Origin: Citricoccus sp. K5
GTDB taxonomy: Bacteria > Actinomycetota > Actinomycetes > Actinomycetales > Micrococcaceae
Direction of reading: 5' to 3'
DNA: 64,000 nt
Assembly: GCF_902506195.1 (NCBI RefSeq)
Contig: NZ_LR732817.1
Span: 62,001 to 126,000, forward strand
The position numbers were made by a program, and so were the translations under genes. Every line of letters begins with the position of its first letter. Positions within the stretch are counted from its first letter, which is position 1. The notes under the pieces were generated by a model. The model was not told the DNA's origin. It ran no database searches and saw only the letters and a list, made by a program, of their open reading frames with translations. Of this stretch, positions 1 through 8,891 are shown in pieces.

Positions 1-596
1 TGGACGAGATCGACGTGATCACCACTATGGGCGTCCGGGAATTCCTCAAGTTCCAGGAGACCGCCACCGGAGGAATCCAAGGCATCCGGCACCTGCCGTT
101 CCCCGTCATCGCGGCCATCCACGGGCCCGCGACCGGTGGCGGGCTGGCCCTGTCCCTGGCCGCGGACATCCGGCTGGCCGCGCCGACCGCCAAGTTCAGC
201 GCTGCCTTCGTCAAGGTCGGGCTGTCCGTGGGCGAGCTGGGGACCTCCTACAACCTCACCCGGTTGATCGGCCCGGGCCGCGCCGCCGAGATCGGCTACA
301 CGGGCCGGATCGTGAAGGCCGAGGAAGCTGAACGGATCGGGCTGGTCAACAGGATCGTGCCGACCGAGGAACTCTTCGACGCCGCCCTGATGATGGCCCA
401 GCAAATTTCGGAGAACTCGCCGGGAGGCGTGCGCATGTCCAAGCGGGCCATCCAGCGCAATCAGGAGATCACCTCCTACGCGGCGGCCCTGGAACTGGAG
501 AACCGGGGACAGGCACTGATGACGCGTACCGAGGACATGCCCGAGGCGCTGGCGGCGTTCAAGGAGAAGCGTGCGCCCCAGTTCACCGGGCGCTGA
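1..596 (+). CDS. Crotonase-family protein (enoyl-CoA hydratase/isomerase), 5'-truncated by window edge
   Basis: The reading frame is open from base 3, so the true start lies upstream. The visible 198 residues form the C-terminal two thirds of a crotonase fold, with the oxyanion-hole glycines in GPATGGGLALS and the usual C-terminal FKEKRAPQFTG. In rat crotonase two glutamates (E144, E164) catalyse hydration. Here the first position reads AAFVKVGLSVGELG, without the PE motif, while the second is kept (RAAEIGYTG). It may therefore be an isomerase or act on an unusual acyl-CoA rather than be a standard hydratase. It ends 1 nt before the kinase-like gene and probably shares its operon. Confidence 0.85.
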   Translation, partial: DEIDVITTMGVREFLKFQETATGGIQGIRHLPFPVIAAIHGPATGGGLALSLAADIRLAAPTAKFSAAFVKVGLSVGELGTSYNLTRLIGPGRAAEIGYTGRIVKAEEAERIGLVNRIVPTEELFDAALMMAQQISENSPGGVRMSKRAIQRNQEITSYAAALELENRGQALMTRTEDMPEALAAFKEKRAPQFTGR

Positions 597-597
597 G

Positions 598-1644
598 ATG
601 GAACGAGTCATGACACCCACTGATAACCGGGAACTGGTCTGGGACTGGACCGAGCAGACCCTGGCCGACTTGGCCTGTTTTCTCGAGGACCGCGGGGTGA
701 TGTCCGGCCCACTGAGGTCGAAGCCGATCGGTGACGGACATTCCAACCTGACCTTCCTCATCACCAACGGCGAGGCGTCCGTCGTCGTGCGCCGGCCCCC
801 GCCGCCCCCGCTGCCGCCGGGGGCGAACGACATGCTCCGGGAGGCCCGGTTCCTGTCCGGCCTGCACGGCACGGGCTATCCCGTGCCGGAGGTGCTGGCC
901 ACCGCGCAGGAGGGCGAGGTGCTGGACGTGCCGTTCTACGTCATGTCCTTCGCGAGCGGCCACGTGGTCACGACCTCCACGCCGGAGGCCCTCGCCACCC
1001 CGGAGCAGCGGCTCAACATCGCCCACTCCCTGGTGGACAACCTGGCCCGGCTGCATCAGACGGACTACCGGGCCGCCGGGCTGGACGACCTCGGGCGGCC
1101 CGAAGGTTTCAACGCCCGGCACCTGAAGCGGATGGCCCGGCTGGTCCAGGACGCCGCGGGCAACCTGCCGGCGGATTTCGACGCCGTCTACGACTGGTTG
1201 GCCACCAACGTTCCCGCAGAGTCCGGGGAGGCGGTCATCCACAACGACTACCGCATCGGCAACACGATGATCTCGCCCGATGCTCCCGGCCGGGTCATCG
1301 CCATCCTGGACTGGGAACTGGCGACCCTGGGCGACCCCCTCTTCGACCTGGGGTACTTCCTGTCCTCCGTACCAGAGCCCGGCCACGCCCGAACCCCCAC
1401 CGAGGACCTGGGCGCGGCCATGCTCGAGGAGGGCTACCCCGGCCGTGCCGAACTTGCCGAGCGCTATGCCGAACAGACCGGGGCAGACCTGACCCACCTG
1501 GACTGGTACGTCACCCTGGCCCTGTGGAAGCTGGCCGCGCTGTACGAGTACAGCCGCCGCCGTGGGGAAGACGAGTACTACCTCACGCCCGGTCTCGTGG
1601 ACAGCTTCCTGGCTGAGGCCCGGGAGACCGCGGGGCTGGCATAG
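598..1644 (+). CDS. APH-like phosphotransferase (ACAD10/11 kinase-domain or LvaA type)
   Basis: This 348-aa protein belongs to the aminoglycoside-phosphotransferase (APH) kinase fold. The catalytic loop is VIHNDYRIGN (HxDxxxxN) and the metal-binding segment is AILDWELATLGDPLFDLGY. The last is typical of the ACAD10/11-like subgroup, not of antibiotic kinases. Characterised relatives (ACAD10/11 kinase domains; LvaA of Pseudomonas levulinate catabolism) phosphorylate 4-hydroxyacyl-CoAs so that an acyl-CoA dehydrogenase partner can eliminate phosphate. With ligase, SDR and dehydrogenases nearby, a 4-hydroxyacyl-CoA kinase role is plausible but inferred. The ATG at 598 is 1 nt after the preceding stop; an ATG at 610 is possible, and neither has a strong Shine-Dalgarno. 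Confidence 0.8.
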   Translation: MERVMTPTDNRELVWDWTEQTLADLACFLEDRGVMSGPLRSKPIGDGHSNLTFLITNGEASVVVRRPPPPPLPPGANDMLREARFLSGLHGTGYPVPEVLATAQEGEVLDVPFYVMSFASGHVVTTSTPEALATPEQRLNIAHSLVDNLARLHQTDYRAAGLDDLGRPEGFNARHLKRMARLVQDAAGNLPADFDAVYDWLATNVPAESGEAVIHNDYRIGNTMISPDAPGRVIAILDWELATLGDPLFDLGYFLSSVPEPGHARTPTEDLGAAMLEEGYPGRAELAERYAEQTGADLTHLDWYVTLALWKLAALYEYSRRRGEDEYYLTPGLVDSFLAEARETAGLA

Positions 1645-1723
1645 GCCTGACACCGAACCGAATCGACACCGACGACGCTGGCCTCTCACCCCGCGAGCCG
1701 GCGGCACCGCACCGAGGAGCACC

Positions 1724-2755
1724 ATGAGTACTGATTTCGACGACGCGATGATCACCACCACCACCACCGACATGCCGGAGAAGTTCTTCGACCGGTTCAT
1801 GTTCAACCTGCACCCCGACGACGGCACCAGCCCCTCACTCGTCCTGGGTGCCGGTGCCTATCCGCCCCGGGACGTGGCCGACGGGTTCGTGGTGCTCTCC
1901 ACCCCTACGGAGCAGCGCAACCTACGCTTCTCCACTGAGCTCTCCGCCACCGACGGAGCCTCCGTCGGACCGTTGCGCTGGGAGACGGTGGAGGACAACA
2001 AGATCTGGCGCCTAGTCCTCGGCGCCAACCGCACCGGCCTGGAGCTGGACCTGACCTGGAAGGCCCGGGCCCCGTACTGGCTCGGCTCCGTGGACGTGGA
2101 GAACGCCGACGGGAACACGACTTCCTTCGACCACCTGTTCCAGCCCGGCCGCTACGAGGGCACCCTGACTCTGGACGGAGAATCTCAGTCGGTCGCGGGT
2201 TGGTATGGCGTCCGCGACCGCTCTCGCGGGGTCCGCACCATGTCCGGCGGGCAGGGACTGCATATCTGGTACCAGGCCCAGTTCCCGGACCGCGCCATCG
2301 GCTTCTTGCTGGTGGAGGACCGCGAGAGCGGTCGGATCCTACTCGAGGGCGCCGTCATGCACGAGGACGGCGAGGTGGACGACGTCACCGGCGTGGTCCA
2401 CGACCTGGCTTTCACAGACGACAACGACCTGGTCTCCGGCACCGTGCAGGTGACCACGGCGGCAGGCCGCACCTACCGCGTGGACGCGGACGCGACCGGC
2501 GGGGGAGGGTACATGGCCGGCGGCGGATACGGCGGACACCATGGCAAGGTCCGAGGGCGCGACCACGAGGAATACGACGTGTACCCGCTGGACGGCTCCG
2601 TGAGCGCCAAGACCTTGGACTCCGCGCTGACCGACCGGAGCTCGACGTTCACTTGGGACGGCCAGGTGGGCTACGGGATCTTCGAGTACGCGCTGACCCG
2701 GTCCTCGTCCTACGAGTACAAGCCCACGCTGGATTCCACCACGGCGGAGGCCTGA
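1724..2755 (+). CDS. Conserved hypothetical protein, possibly lipocalin/AttH-like beta-barrel
   Basis: The 343-aa product has no motif I can assign with certainty. It is rich in beta-prone, Trp/Tyr/Gly-containing segments and acidic residues, has no signal peptide or membrane span, and carries a glycine-rich loop (YMAGGGYGGHHG) near residue 265. The overall look recalls two-domain lipocalin-like proteins of the AttH/CrtC group found beside acyl-CoA metabolism genes, but this is a weak impression. GAGGAG lies 4 nt before the ATG and fixes the start. It sits between the APH-like kinase and a MaoC hydratase, so it may bind a hydrophobic or CoA-linked intermediate of that pathway. Confidence 0.6.
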   Translation: MSTDFDDAMITTTTTDMPEKFFDRFMFNLHPDDGTSPSLVLGAGAYPPRDVADGFVVLSTPTEQRNLRFSTELSATDGASVGPLRWETVEDNKIWRLVLGANRTGLELDLTWKARAPYWLGSVDVENADGNTTSFDHLFQPGRYEGTLTLDGESQSVAGWYGVRDRSRGVRTMSGGQGLHIWYQAQFPDRAIGFLLVEDRESGRILLEGAVMHEDGEVDDVTGVVHDLAFTDDNDLVSGTVQVTTAAGRTYRVDADATGGGGYMAGGGYGGHHGKVRGRDHEEYDVYPLDGSVSAKTLDSALTDRSSTFTWDGQVGYGIFEYALTRSSSYEYKPTLDSTTAEA

Positions 2756-2758
2756 ACC

Positions 2759-3229
2759 GTGGCCCGGCGTCATCTGACGATGGCGGAGCTACGGGATGTG
2801 GAAGGACAGGAGATCGGGACCACCGGGTGGCACATCCTGGACCAGGACACCATCGCGGCCTTCGCCGGAACGACCGGGGACACCGAGCGGATTCACCTCG
2901 AGGCGGAGGCGGCCAGGGCACAGGGTCTGGACGGGACCATCGCCCACGGACTGCTGACCCTGGCCCTCGGGCCGATGTTCATCCAGGAGCTCTTCGCCGT
3001 CACCAACCACTCCCGGGTGCTGAACTACGGCTTCGACAAGGTCCGGTTCCTAGAACCGGTTCCAGTCGACTCCTCGATCCGGATGGTGTTGCGACTGGAA
3101 CGGGTGAGGCCGATCGAGGGCGGCAGCGCCTTCCACCTCAACCAGGCTTTCGAGCTGCGATATCCGGATGGCACAGTTGCCAGTCGTCCCGCCTGCGTGG
3201 CGGAGGCCGTGGTGGCCTACTTCGACTGA
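2759..3229 (+). CDS. MaoC-like (R)-specific enoyl-CoA hydratase
   Basis: This is a single-hotdog MaoC protein of 156 aa. The hydratase-2 signature is present: an Asp and His spaced as in FAGTTGDTERIHLE (about residues 36-49), followed by the GTIAHGLLTLAL helix. The catalytic Asp/His pair is therefore intact, and hydration of a trans-2-enoyl-CoA is the expected reaction. The GTG start is preferred over the ATG at 2780 because GGAGG lies 8-10 nt upstream of it. The gene starts 3 nt after the upstream stop, so translation is probably coupled to the unknown protein before it. Confidence 0.85.
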   Translation: MARRHLTMAELRDVEGQEIGTTGWHILDQDTIAAFAGTTGDTERIHLEAEAARAQGLDGTIAHGLLTLALGPMFIQELFAVTNHSRVLNYGFDKVRFLEPVPVDSSIRMVLRLERVRPIEGGSAFHLNQAFELRYPDGTVASRPACVAEAVVAYFD

Positions 3230-3297
3230 ACCCGCCTGAGTCCAGTCCACTCGCGGGATTCGCCGCCATGTGGGCCACCAGTACGAAGGGCTGCATC

Positions 3298-5091
3298 ATG
3301 ACAGAACCGAAGGCCTCGCAGACCACCGACGGCGACGGCCGGATCAGGCCAGAGGACACGCTCGGTACGCTGTTCCTCCGCTCTGCAGCGGAGGACCCTA
3401 CGGCTGTGGCCCTCTCTGGGAACTCCGCAACCTTCACGTGGCAGCGGTACCGGGAGATTACTTCTTCCATGGCCTCCGGATGGCGTGCCCTGGGATTAGG
3501 GCCCGGGGATGCCGTCGCACTCCTCATCGGTCCCAGTCCCGAGTTCCATCTCGTGGACACCTCGGTATTGCTCGCGCGGGGCGTACCCTTCTCGCTGTCC
3601 CCCGAGGACCCGTCTGACCGGCATGGTCTACTGCTGAGGCTCTCCGGCGCCCGAGTCATCGTGACCGCACCCGAACACTTGAAGGTAGCCCATGCGGCCG
3701 CCGCGGACGCGGGGAGCCTCGGAATCCGCGTCGTGCTCCTCGGCTCATCACCGGCCGCTTCCTCCGCGGACACGGCATCGGGAGCGGTGTCCCTCGAGGA
3801 AGTCGTGCAGGCCGGACGGGCATCACAGTTGCCCGACGCCGGCCCTGGGGATCCCGAGGACATCGCCACCTTGATCTTCACCTCCGGAACCACCGGCACT
3901 CCCAAAGGGGTGCGGCTCTCGCACCGGGCCATCGTCAGTTCCCTCGCCTCCACCGACGCCATCGCCCCCATCGGTGTCGGCGGAAAAGTCCTGTCCTTCC
4001 TGCCCACGGCACACATCGCCGAGCGATTCATGAGCCACTACCAGGGACTCGCTTTCCGTCTGAGCATCCGCAGCGTCGCGGACCCGGCCACCCTGTATGA
4101 CGAGGTCCTCCGAGTCCGGCCCGACCGGTTCTTCGCCGTGCCCAGGGTCTACGAGAAGCTGGCTGCCACAACTCATCGCCTGATCGAGGCAGCCGGGCTG
4201 AGCGCTACCTTTAAAGCGAGCCTGGATCATGTGCGCCGTGAGCAGGAGACCGGACAGCACGGTTCCACCGATGAGCAAGATCAACGGCTCGCCTTGCTGG
4301 CCCCGATCCGGGCCGAGCTGGGCCTGGAGCGGACCGAATACCGCGGTGTGGCCACGGCCCCGTCCTCATCGGATATCCTCGAGCTGTTCTCCGCCATCGG
4401 CCTGCCCGTGGGAAACATCTGGGGGATGTCCGAGGCGATCATGTGCACCATGAACCCGCCGGAAAAGCTCAAGCTTTCCAGTGTGGGCATTCTCCTGGAT
4501 GGGGTTGAGGGCAGCATCGACGCGGACGGCGAGATCCTGATCCGGGGCCGCAACCTTTACTCCGGCTACCTGCCCGGACCGGACACCCCGGAGGATCCGG
4601 TCGATGAACACGGCTGGTTGCATACCGGGGACCTGGGCGTCATCGATGAGGGCGGGTACCTCTCCGTGACCGGACGGAAGAAGGACCTGATGGTCACCGC
4701 CACCGGCGCGAATATCGCGCCGGCGCAAGTGGAGGGCGCCCTGGTGGGTGCCACGGACCTGGTGGCCCATGTCATGGCCGTCGCCGACCGCCGGAGGTTC
4801 GTCACCGCCGTCGTGGGCCTGGATGAAGATGCCCTGATTGAGTTCGCCAGCGTGCACGGATTGGAAGGGGGCGTTGCGCAACTCAGCAGGCACCCTGCTG
4901 TGCATCAGGAGATCGAACGGGCCGTTGCCGAGGCCAATGCTCACCTGCCGAAAGCTGCAAGGATCAGAGGTTTTCTGGTTGCCGATCGGTTGTGGCAACC
5001 GGGAGGTCCAGAGATCACCCCGACCATGAAGCTGCGCAGGCCTGCGGTCCTCGAGGAATACGCCGAACAGATCGACGCGCTCTACCGTTGA
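3298..5091 (+). CDS. Long-chain fatty-acid--CoA ligase (AMP-forming)
   Basis: This 597-aa ANL-superfamily adenylating enzyme activates a carboxylic acid to its CoA thioester through an acyl-adenylate. The P-loop is IFTSGTTGTPKGVRLSH (about residues 197-213). The core has NIWGMSEA, GWLHTGDLG and the hinge VTGRKKDLMVTATG, followed by the C-terminal domain. Length and motifs fit the FadD15/long-chain ligase subgroup. AAGGG 7 nt upstream supports the ATG at 3298 over an in-frame ATG at 3268. It ends the first operon and faces an MFS gene across a strong hairpin. Its substrate is unknown; neighbours suggest a branched or cyclic acid. Confidence 0.88.
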   Translation: MTEPKASQTTDGDGRIRPEDTLGTLFLRSAAEDPTAVALSGNSATFTWQRYREITSSMASGWRALGLGPGDAVALLIGPSPEFHLVDTSVLLARGVPFSLSPEDPSDRHGLLLRLSGARVIVTAPEHLKVAHAAAADAGSLGIRVVLLGSSPAASSADTASGAVSLEEVVQAGRASQLPDAGPGDPEDIATLIFTSGTTGTPKGVRLSHRAIVSSLASTDAIAPIGVGGKVLSFLPTAHIAERFMSHYQGLAFRLSIRSVADPATLYDEVLRVRPDRFFAVPRVYEKLAATTHRLIEAAGLSATFKASLDHVRREQETGQHGSTDEQDQRLALLAPIRAELGLERTEYRGVATAPSSSDILELFSAIGLPVGNIWGMSEAIMCTMNPPEKLKLSSVGILLDGVEGSIDADGEILIRGRNLYSGYLPGPDTPEDPVDEHGWLHTGDLGVIDEGGYLSVTGRKKDLMVTATGANIAPAQVEGALVGATDLVAHVMAVADRRRFVTAVVGLDEDALIEFASVHGLEGGVAQLSRHPAVHQEIERAVAEANAHLPKAARIRGFLVADRLWQPGGPEITPTMKLRRPAVLEEYAEQIDALYR

Positions 5092-5135
5092 GGTTGGATG
5101 CAGCCAACCGAATGTATTGGCGCCCGAGGCCACAC

Positions 5136-5176
5136 GTGGAAGAGGGGCTGACGGATTCCGTCAGCCCCTCTTCCAC
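5136..5176. terminator. Bidirectional terminator hairpin between convergent genes
   Basis: A perfect 19-bp inverted repeat (5136-5154 and 5158-5176, 3-nt loop) lies between the ends of the acyl-CoA ligase gene (+) and the MFS gene (-). The stem is 12/19 G+C. It is the only plausible termination site for both genes. Confidence 0.85.
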
Positions 5177-5199
5177 ACAGCGCCGGGGGTAGCGGCCTG

Positions 5200-6522
5200 T
5201 TACGGTCTCGGGGAAGTCGTCTCGTCCGAAAGTTCCTCCGAGTGTGGTGCCTCGGGACCGTTGTCGGCGCTGGCGCTCTGGTGGTCCAGGGTGAAGCGGT
5301 AGGGGCCCATGAACAGTAGGCAGACGATGGCCACTCCCACGAGCAGGATGATCGGCAGGGCCCCGGACTGGTAGGAACCGGTGGCACCGTAGATCTGGCC
5401 GAGCAGGAAGATGCCGAAGGCCGAGCCCTGTGCATACAGGAAGTAGATGAAGCCCAGGACGCGTCCGTAGGAGTGCTTCGGGAAGTACCGGCTGCACATG
5501 TAGGCGGCTATGTCGCCCTCGGCTCCCAAACCCAGGCCGATGAGGACCGAGGCGAGGAACAGCAGGCCGGTGTTCGATGACGTGATCATGAAATACACAC
5601 CGACCGCGCAGAGGGCGAAGATGATCGTGCCGATCACCGGCGCGTAGAAGCGGTCCAGCAGGAAGCCGACCACCAGCCGGGCGAAGAGCGAGGACAGGCT
5701 GAGGACGGAGAGGATACCCACGGCGATGACCTGGTCGATCCCTTTGTCCGTGGTCATCGGGACCACCTGGCCCATGAGGCCGAAGGTGGCGGAGGAGACC
5801 AGGAAGATGGAGATGGACAACAGCCAGAACTGGCGGTAGTTGCGCGCGATGGTCCACAAGGACTCGCCCGCCATCTTGCCGCGTTTCCGGGCCGCCAAAC
5901 GCTCGGCCTCGTGGTCCGCGGGCATCCGGGTGATGAACGCGTAGACACCGGCGGGGATGATGGTGCAGAGGGCACCGATGACGAGGAAGGTCATGCGCCA
6001 TCCGCCCCAGGCGAGGACCCAGTTGGCGAGGTAGGGCATGAGGACGCCGCAGGCCCCGAGGCCGGCCATGAGGATACCCAGGGCCAAGCCGCGGCGGTCT
6101 TTGAACCAGGCGCTGACCACGGTGGAGTGGGCCACCGGGTTGACGGCACCGGCGCCGGCACCGATGACGGCGCACAACAGGTAAAACATGAACTGGCTGT
6201 TCGGCATGGCCGCCATCAACATCAGGCCCACGCCAAAGGCCATCGCCATGGGGACGGACGGGAGCCGAGGGCCGTAGCGGTCAATCAGGAAGCCGAGCGC
6301 CACGATGCTGATGCCCACGAGCACCGTCTCGAGGGAGAGGCCGTTGGTCATCACGCTGCGTTCCCAGCCGAACTCTTCGGTCATGGGCGCGCCCAGCACG
6401 TTGAACAAGACGTTGACGGTGCTGGTGCCGAACAGAAGGGTCAGGAACCCGGTGACCACGTACCACCATCTGTTCAGATGGCCGGTGCGAGCCTGAACCG
6501 GGGATAGGGCTGCTGTGCTCAT
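5200..6522 (-). CDS. MFS transporter, oxalate/formate- or monocarboxylate-porter type
   Basis: This 440-aa polytopic protein has about 12 predicted membrane segments and a large central basic loop (RLAARKRGKMAG). Conserved MFS loops are visible, including GFLIDRYGPRLPSV after TM2 and AWFKDRRGLALGILMAGLGACGV in TM4-TM5. Together they place it in the OxlT/monocarboxylate porter group. The ATG at 6522 is chosen over an upstream in-frame ATG because AAGGAG sits 6 nt before it. It diverges from the ABC importer genes, and the shared 256-bp region carries two copies of the TGGYCTKACC motif. Uptake of a carboxylate fed to the acyl-CoA genes is likely; the substrate is unknown. Confidence 0.82.
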   Translation of the reverse strand: MSTAALSPVQARTGHLNRWWYVVTGFLTLLFGTSTVNVLFNVLGAPMTEEFGWERSVMTNGLSLETVLVGISIVALGFLIDRYGPRLPSVPMAMAFGVGLMLMAAMPNSQFMFYLLCAVIGAGAGAVNPVAHSTVVSAWFKDRRGLALGILMAGLGACGVLMPYLANWVLAWGGWRMTFLVIGALCTIIPAGVYAFITRMPADHEAERLAARKRGKMAGESLWTIARNYRQFWLLSISIFLVSSATFGLMGQVVPMTTDKGIDQVIAVGILSVLSLSSLFARLVVGFLLDRFYAPVIGTIIFALCAVGVYFMITSSNTGLLFLASVLIGLGLGAEGDIAAYMCSRYFPKHSYGRVLGFIYFLYAQGSAFGIFLLGQIYGATGSYQSGALPIILLVGVAIVCLLFMGPYRFTLDHQSASADNGPEAPHSEELSDETTSPRP

Positions 6523-6651
6523 GGAAGCTCCTTGATCATCGTCAGATCTCCCCGATGGAATCAGCTCATGTGGCCAGGAGCAGTTCGAATGCCATGGGGA
6601 CGTGCAGTGGATCACTCTCTGCTCATGAAACCAGCGTGCGTCATTAATATC

Positions 6652-6667
6652 AATGGTCAGGCCAAAC
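6652..6667. promoter_or_regulatory. AT-flanked TGGYCTKACC operator-like motif, copy 1
   Basis: On the minus strand it reads GTTTGGCCTGACCATT. The near-palindrome TGG-N5-CCA resembles operators of FadR-subfamily GntR repressors. It lies between the MFS carrier and the ABC importer. The same core recurs near 6703, 14483, 17662 and 22009. Confidence 0.45.
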
Positions 6668-6700
6668 CTCTGCTTCGATTAAGTTTGGCCAATCGTTGCT

Positions 6701-6715
6701 TTTGGTCTGTCCTTT
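6701..6715. promoter_or_regulatory. AT-flanked TGGYCTKACC operator-like motif, copy 2 (one mismatch)
   Basis: TTTGGTCTGTCCTTT matches the core at nine of ten positions (A replaced by T). It lies 36 nt downstream of copy 1 and about 65 nt before the importer start, so the two copies could bind a regulator cooperatively. Confidence 0.35.
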
Positions 6716-6778
6716 GATTATCTTGGGGTGATTCACATCACAGATCGTCTCGTGCACCGTTGAACAAGGGAGCCTCCC

Positions 6779-8008
6779 GTGGGAGCCAAGAAGAAGATTA
6801 TGTACTCGTTGTCCGCTGTGGCAGTGATGGGGTTGGTGGCCTCCTGCAGCGGTGGAGGCGCGACCGAGGCGGGGAGTGAAGGTGGTGCTTCCGGTGAGCC
6901 GATCAAGATAGCCGTCGTCCCGCCGACCAGCGGGGCCTTGGCAGAATTCGGCACGGCCTCCCGGGAGGCGTGGGAGTATGCGGCTCAGGAGGCCAATGAC
7001 AACGGCGGCATTCTCGGAAGGCCTGTCGAATTGGTCATCAAGGACACCGACGCGACGGCCAACACCACGCTGAGTGCCGTTCGGGAAGCGGTGACGCAGG
7101 ATGGTGCGAATTTCATTGGCGGCATCATGACCTCCACCGAGCACAATGCCGTGAACCAGCAGCTGGAGGGCCTAAATGCCCTTTCCTTCAACTCCAATGG
7201 CAAAGACGACGCGCTGACGGGAGAGTCATGCAAGCCGAATGCGTACCGTGTCGTCCAGTCCAATCTCATGGACATCAACGCCCTGGCTGATTCGCTGGGG
7301 GATCTTCCGGGAGACAAATGGGCTATTCAAGCTGTTGACTACTCCACCGGCCACGATGCGGCAGCGGCTTTCACCGAGGCTGCCGAGGCAGCGGGCAAGG
7401 AAGTGGTCTTGGAGCAGTTCGCCCCGCTGAATACCACGGAGTTCGGCAGCTACATCACTGGGCTCAAGAGCAGCGGCGCCGATGCATTGTTCGCTGTGGA
7501 ATACGGTGCTGACGGAGTGGCGTTCGTGAACCAGGCCGACCAGTTTGACCTGACCGATCAGTTCGACACAGTTCTGGGATTCAACATGGTGAGCGAACCG
7601 CTGTTCGAGACTCTTGGTGACCGAATCGTGGGATTCAAGAACAATGTGGGATACGACGTCAGCGCAGCCAACGAGTCCAACCAATCGTTCGTTGAAGGTT
7701 TTGAAGCGGAGTACGACGAAAAGCCTTATTACGTCCATGCGGATAACTACCTCGCTGCCCAGACACTTTTTGCCGGCATTGAAGCTGCTGAGAGTGCGGA
7801 AACGGAAGATGTGCGCGAAGCGCTCAGGGATCTCAGCTTTGATTCAATCGTCGGCGAGGTCACCGTGCGCTCGGATGACAACCAGGTGCTTCGCCCCTCG
7901 AATATCGGGGAGGTGGTTGAAGGCGACGGCGGTCTCGCGTTCGACATCCTGCAGACCGCGGACCCCAGCGTCACCACCCCGGAAGCCAGTGACGCATGCA
8001 CCATGTAG
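6779..8008 (+). CDS. ABC transporter substrate-binding lipoprotein, branched-chain amino acid (LivK) type
   Basis: This 409-aa type-1 periplasmic-binding-fold protein belongs to the Leu/Ile/Val receptor family. The signal peptide ends in a lipobox, LVASC, with the lipidated Cys at residue 23, followed by a Gly/Ser/Glu linker, so it is tethered to the outer face of the membrane. The mature part begins EPIKIAVVPPTSGALAEFG, typical of the family. AAGGGA precedes the GTG start; an ATG at 6800 would shorten the positive N-region. Codon use is slightly less GC-rich than in neighbouring genes. Relatives bind amino acids but also aromatic and alicyclic acids, and the surrounding CoA-catabolic genes favour the latter. 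Confidence 0.9.
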   Translation: MGAKKKIMYSLSAVAVMGLVASCSGGGATEAGSEGGASGEPIKIAVVPPTSGALAEFGTASREAWEYAAQEANDNGGILGRPVELVIKDTDATANTTLSAVREAVTQDGANFIGGIMTSTEHNAVNQQLEGLNALSFNSNGKDDALTGESCKPNAYRVVQSNLMDINALADSLGDLPGDKWAIQAVDYSTGHDAAAAFTEAAEAAGKEVVLEQFAPLNTTEFGSYITGLKSSGADALFAVEYGADGVAFVNQADQFDLTDQFDTVLGFNMVSEPLFETLGDRIVGFKNNVGYDVSAANESNQSFVEGFEAEYDEKPYYVHADNYLAAQTLFAGIEAAESAETEDVREALRDLSFDSIVGEVTVRSDDNQVLRPSNIGEVVEGDGGLAFDILQTADPSVTTPEASDACTM

Positions 8009-8041
8009 GTCGGCGGCAACGAAAGTGAGGTGTAGCCGCTG

Positions 8042-8890
8042 ATGATCGCACAACTACTGAATGGCATTGCGCTCGGATCCCTCTACATGGTCCTCAGTTC
8101 CGGGCTGGCCATGATCTACGGACTCCGCGGGGTGACGAACTTCGCCCATGGGTCGCTGTATATGGCCGGCGCCTATGTGGCCATGAGCGTCAGTGCCAAC
8201 GTTTCGTTCTGGGTCGCGCTGGTTGCCGCACCGATCGTCCTGGCCGTCGTCGGGGCCAGCTTGGAACTGATCTTCTTCCGCCGTCTCCAGCACCGAAACC
8301 ATATCGAGGTCGGTCTGGTTACGTTCGGGTTGAGCATGATCCTCGAACGGGGCATCGTGTTGCTCTGGGGAGAGCAGACTCACACCGTGTCACCGCCGGA
8401 GTTACTGTCCGGCTCGCTGTCCGTCCTTGGCACGTCCTACCCGACCTACAGGATCTTCCTGATCGTCGTCGCGCTGGTGATGGCCGCCGCACTGGTCTCC
8501 TGGATCAGATACACGCGAACAGGGCTCTACGTGCGGGCCGCCAGCCGCGACGTCCAGGCTGCCTCCGTGCTGGGCATCAATGTGGACCGGGTCAGCCTGA
8601 TCGTGGTCTGCGTGGGCGGGGCGCTGGCCGGACTGGCTGGCGCACTGGCGGCGCCGTACATATCAGTCAGTCCGACCATGGGCATGCAGATCCTGATCAC
8701 CGTCCTCATCGTGGTGGTCGTCGGTGGAGCCGGCAGCCTGGGCGGGGCCATGGTCGCCGGTATGGCTCTCGGCATCCTCCAGACCGTCGGAAACATCTGG
8801 GTGCCGGCCGTTGCCGCCCTGATCCCGTTCGCGGCTCTCGTCGTAGTACTCGTGTGGCGGCCCCAGGGCCTCGCCGGAAAGCAGGCGTGA
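8042..8890 (+). CDS. ABC transporter permease, LivH type
   Basis: This 282-aa integral membrane permease has about eight hydrophobic segments, the N-terminal LNGIALGSLYMVLSSGLAMIYG typical of LivH, and the cytoplasmic EAA-like loop near GINVDRVSLIVV that contacts the ATPases. GTGAGG about 10 nt upstream supports the ATG. One base separates its stop from the next gene. It forms the translocation channel with the LivM-type protein. Confidence 0.92.
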   Translation: MIAQLLNGIALGSLYMVLSSGLAMIYGLRGVTNFAHGSLYMAGAYVAMSVSANVSFWVALVAAPIVLAVVGASLELIFFRRLQHRNHIEVGLVTFGLSMILERGIVLLWGEQTHTVSPPELLSGSLSVLGTSYPTYRIFLIVVALVMAAALVSWIRYTRTGLYVRAASRDVQAASVLGINVDRVSLIVVCVGGALAGLAGALAAPYISVSPTMGMQILITVLIVVVVGGAGSLGGAMVAGMALGILQTVGNIWVPAVAALIPFAALVVVLVWRPQGLAGKQA

Positions 8891-8891
8891 C

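Noticed and set aside
2200-3297. Possible 5' extension of the acyl-CoA ligase gene
   Set aside because: The added sequence is Arg/Gly/Pro-rich noise over two other genes. The ligase motifs and a good ribosome site begin at 3298.
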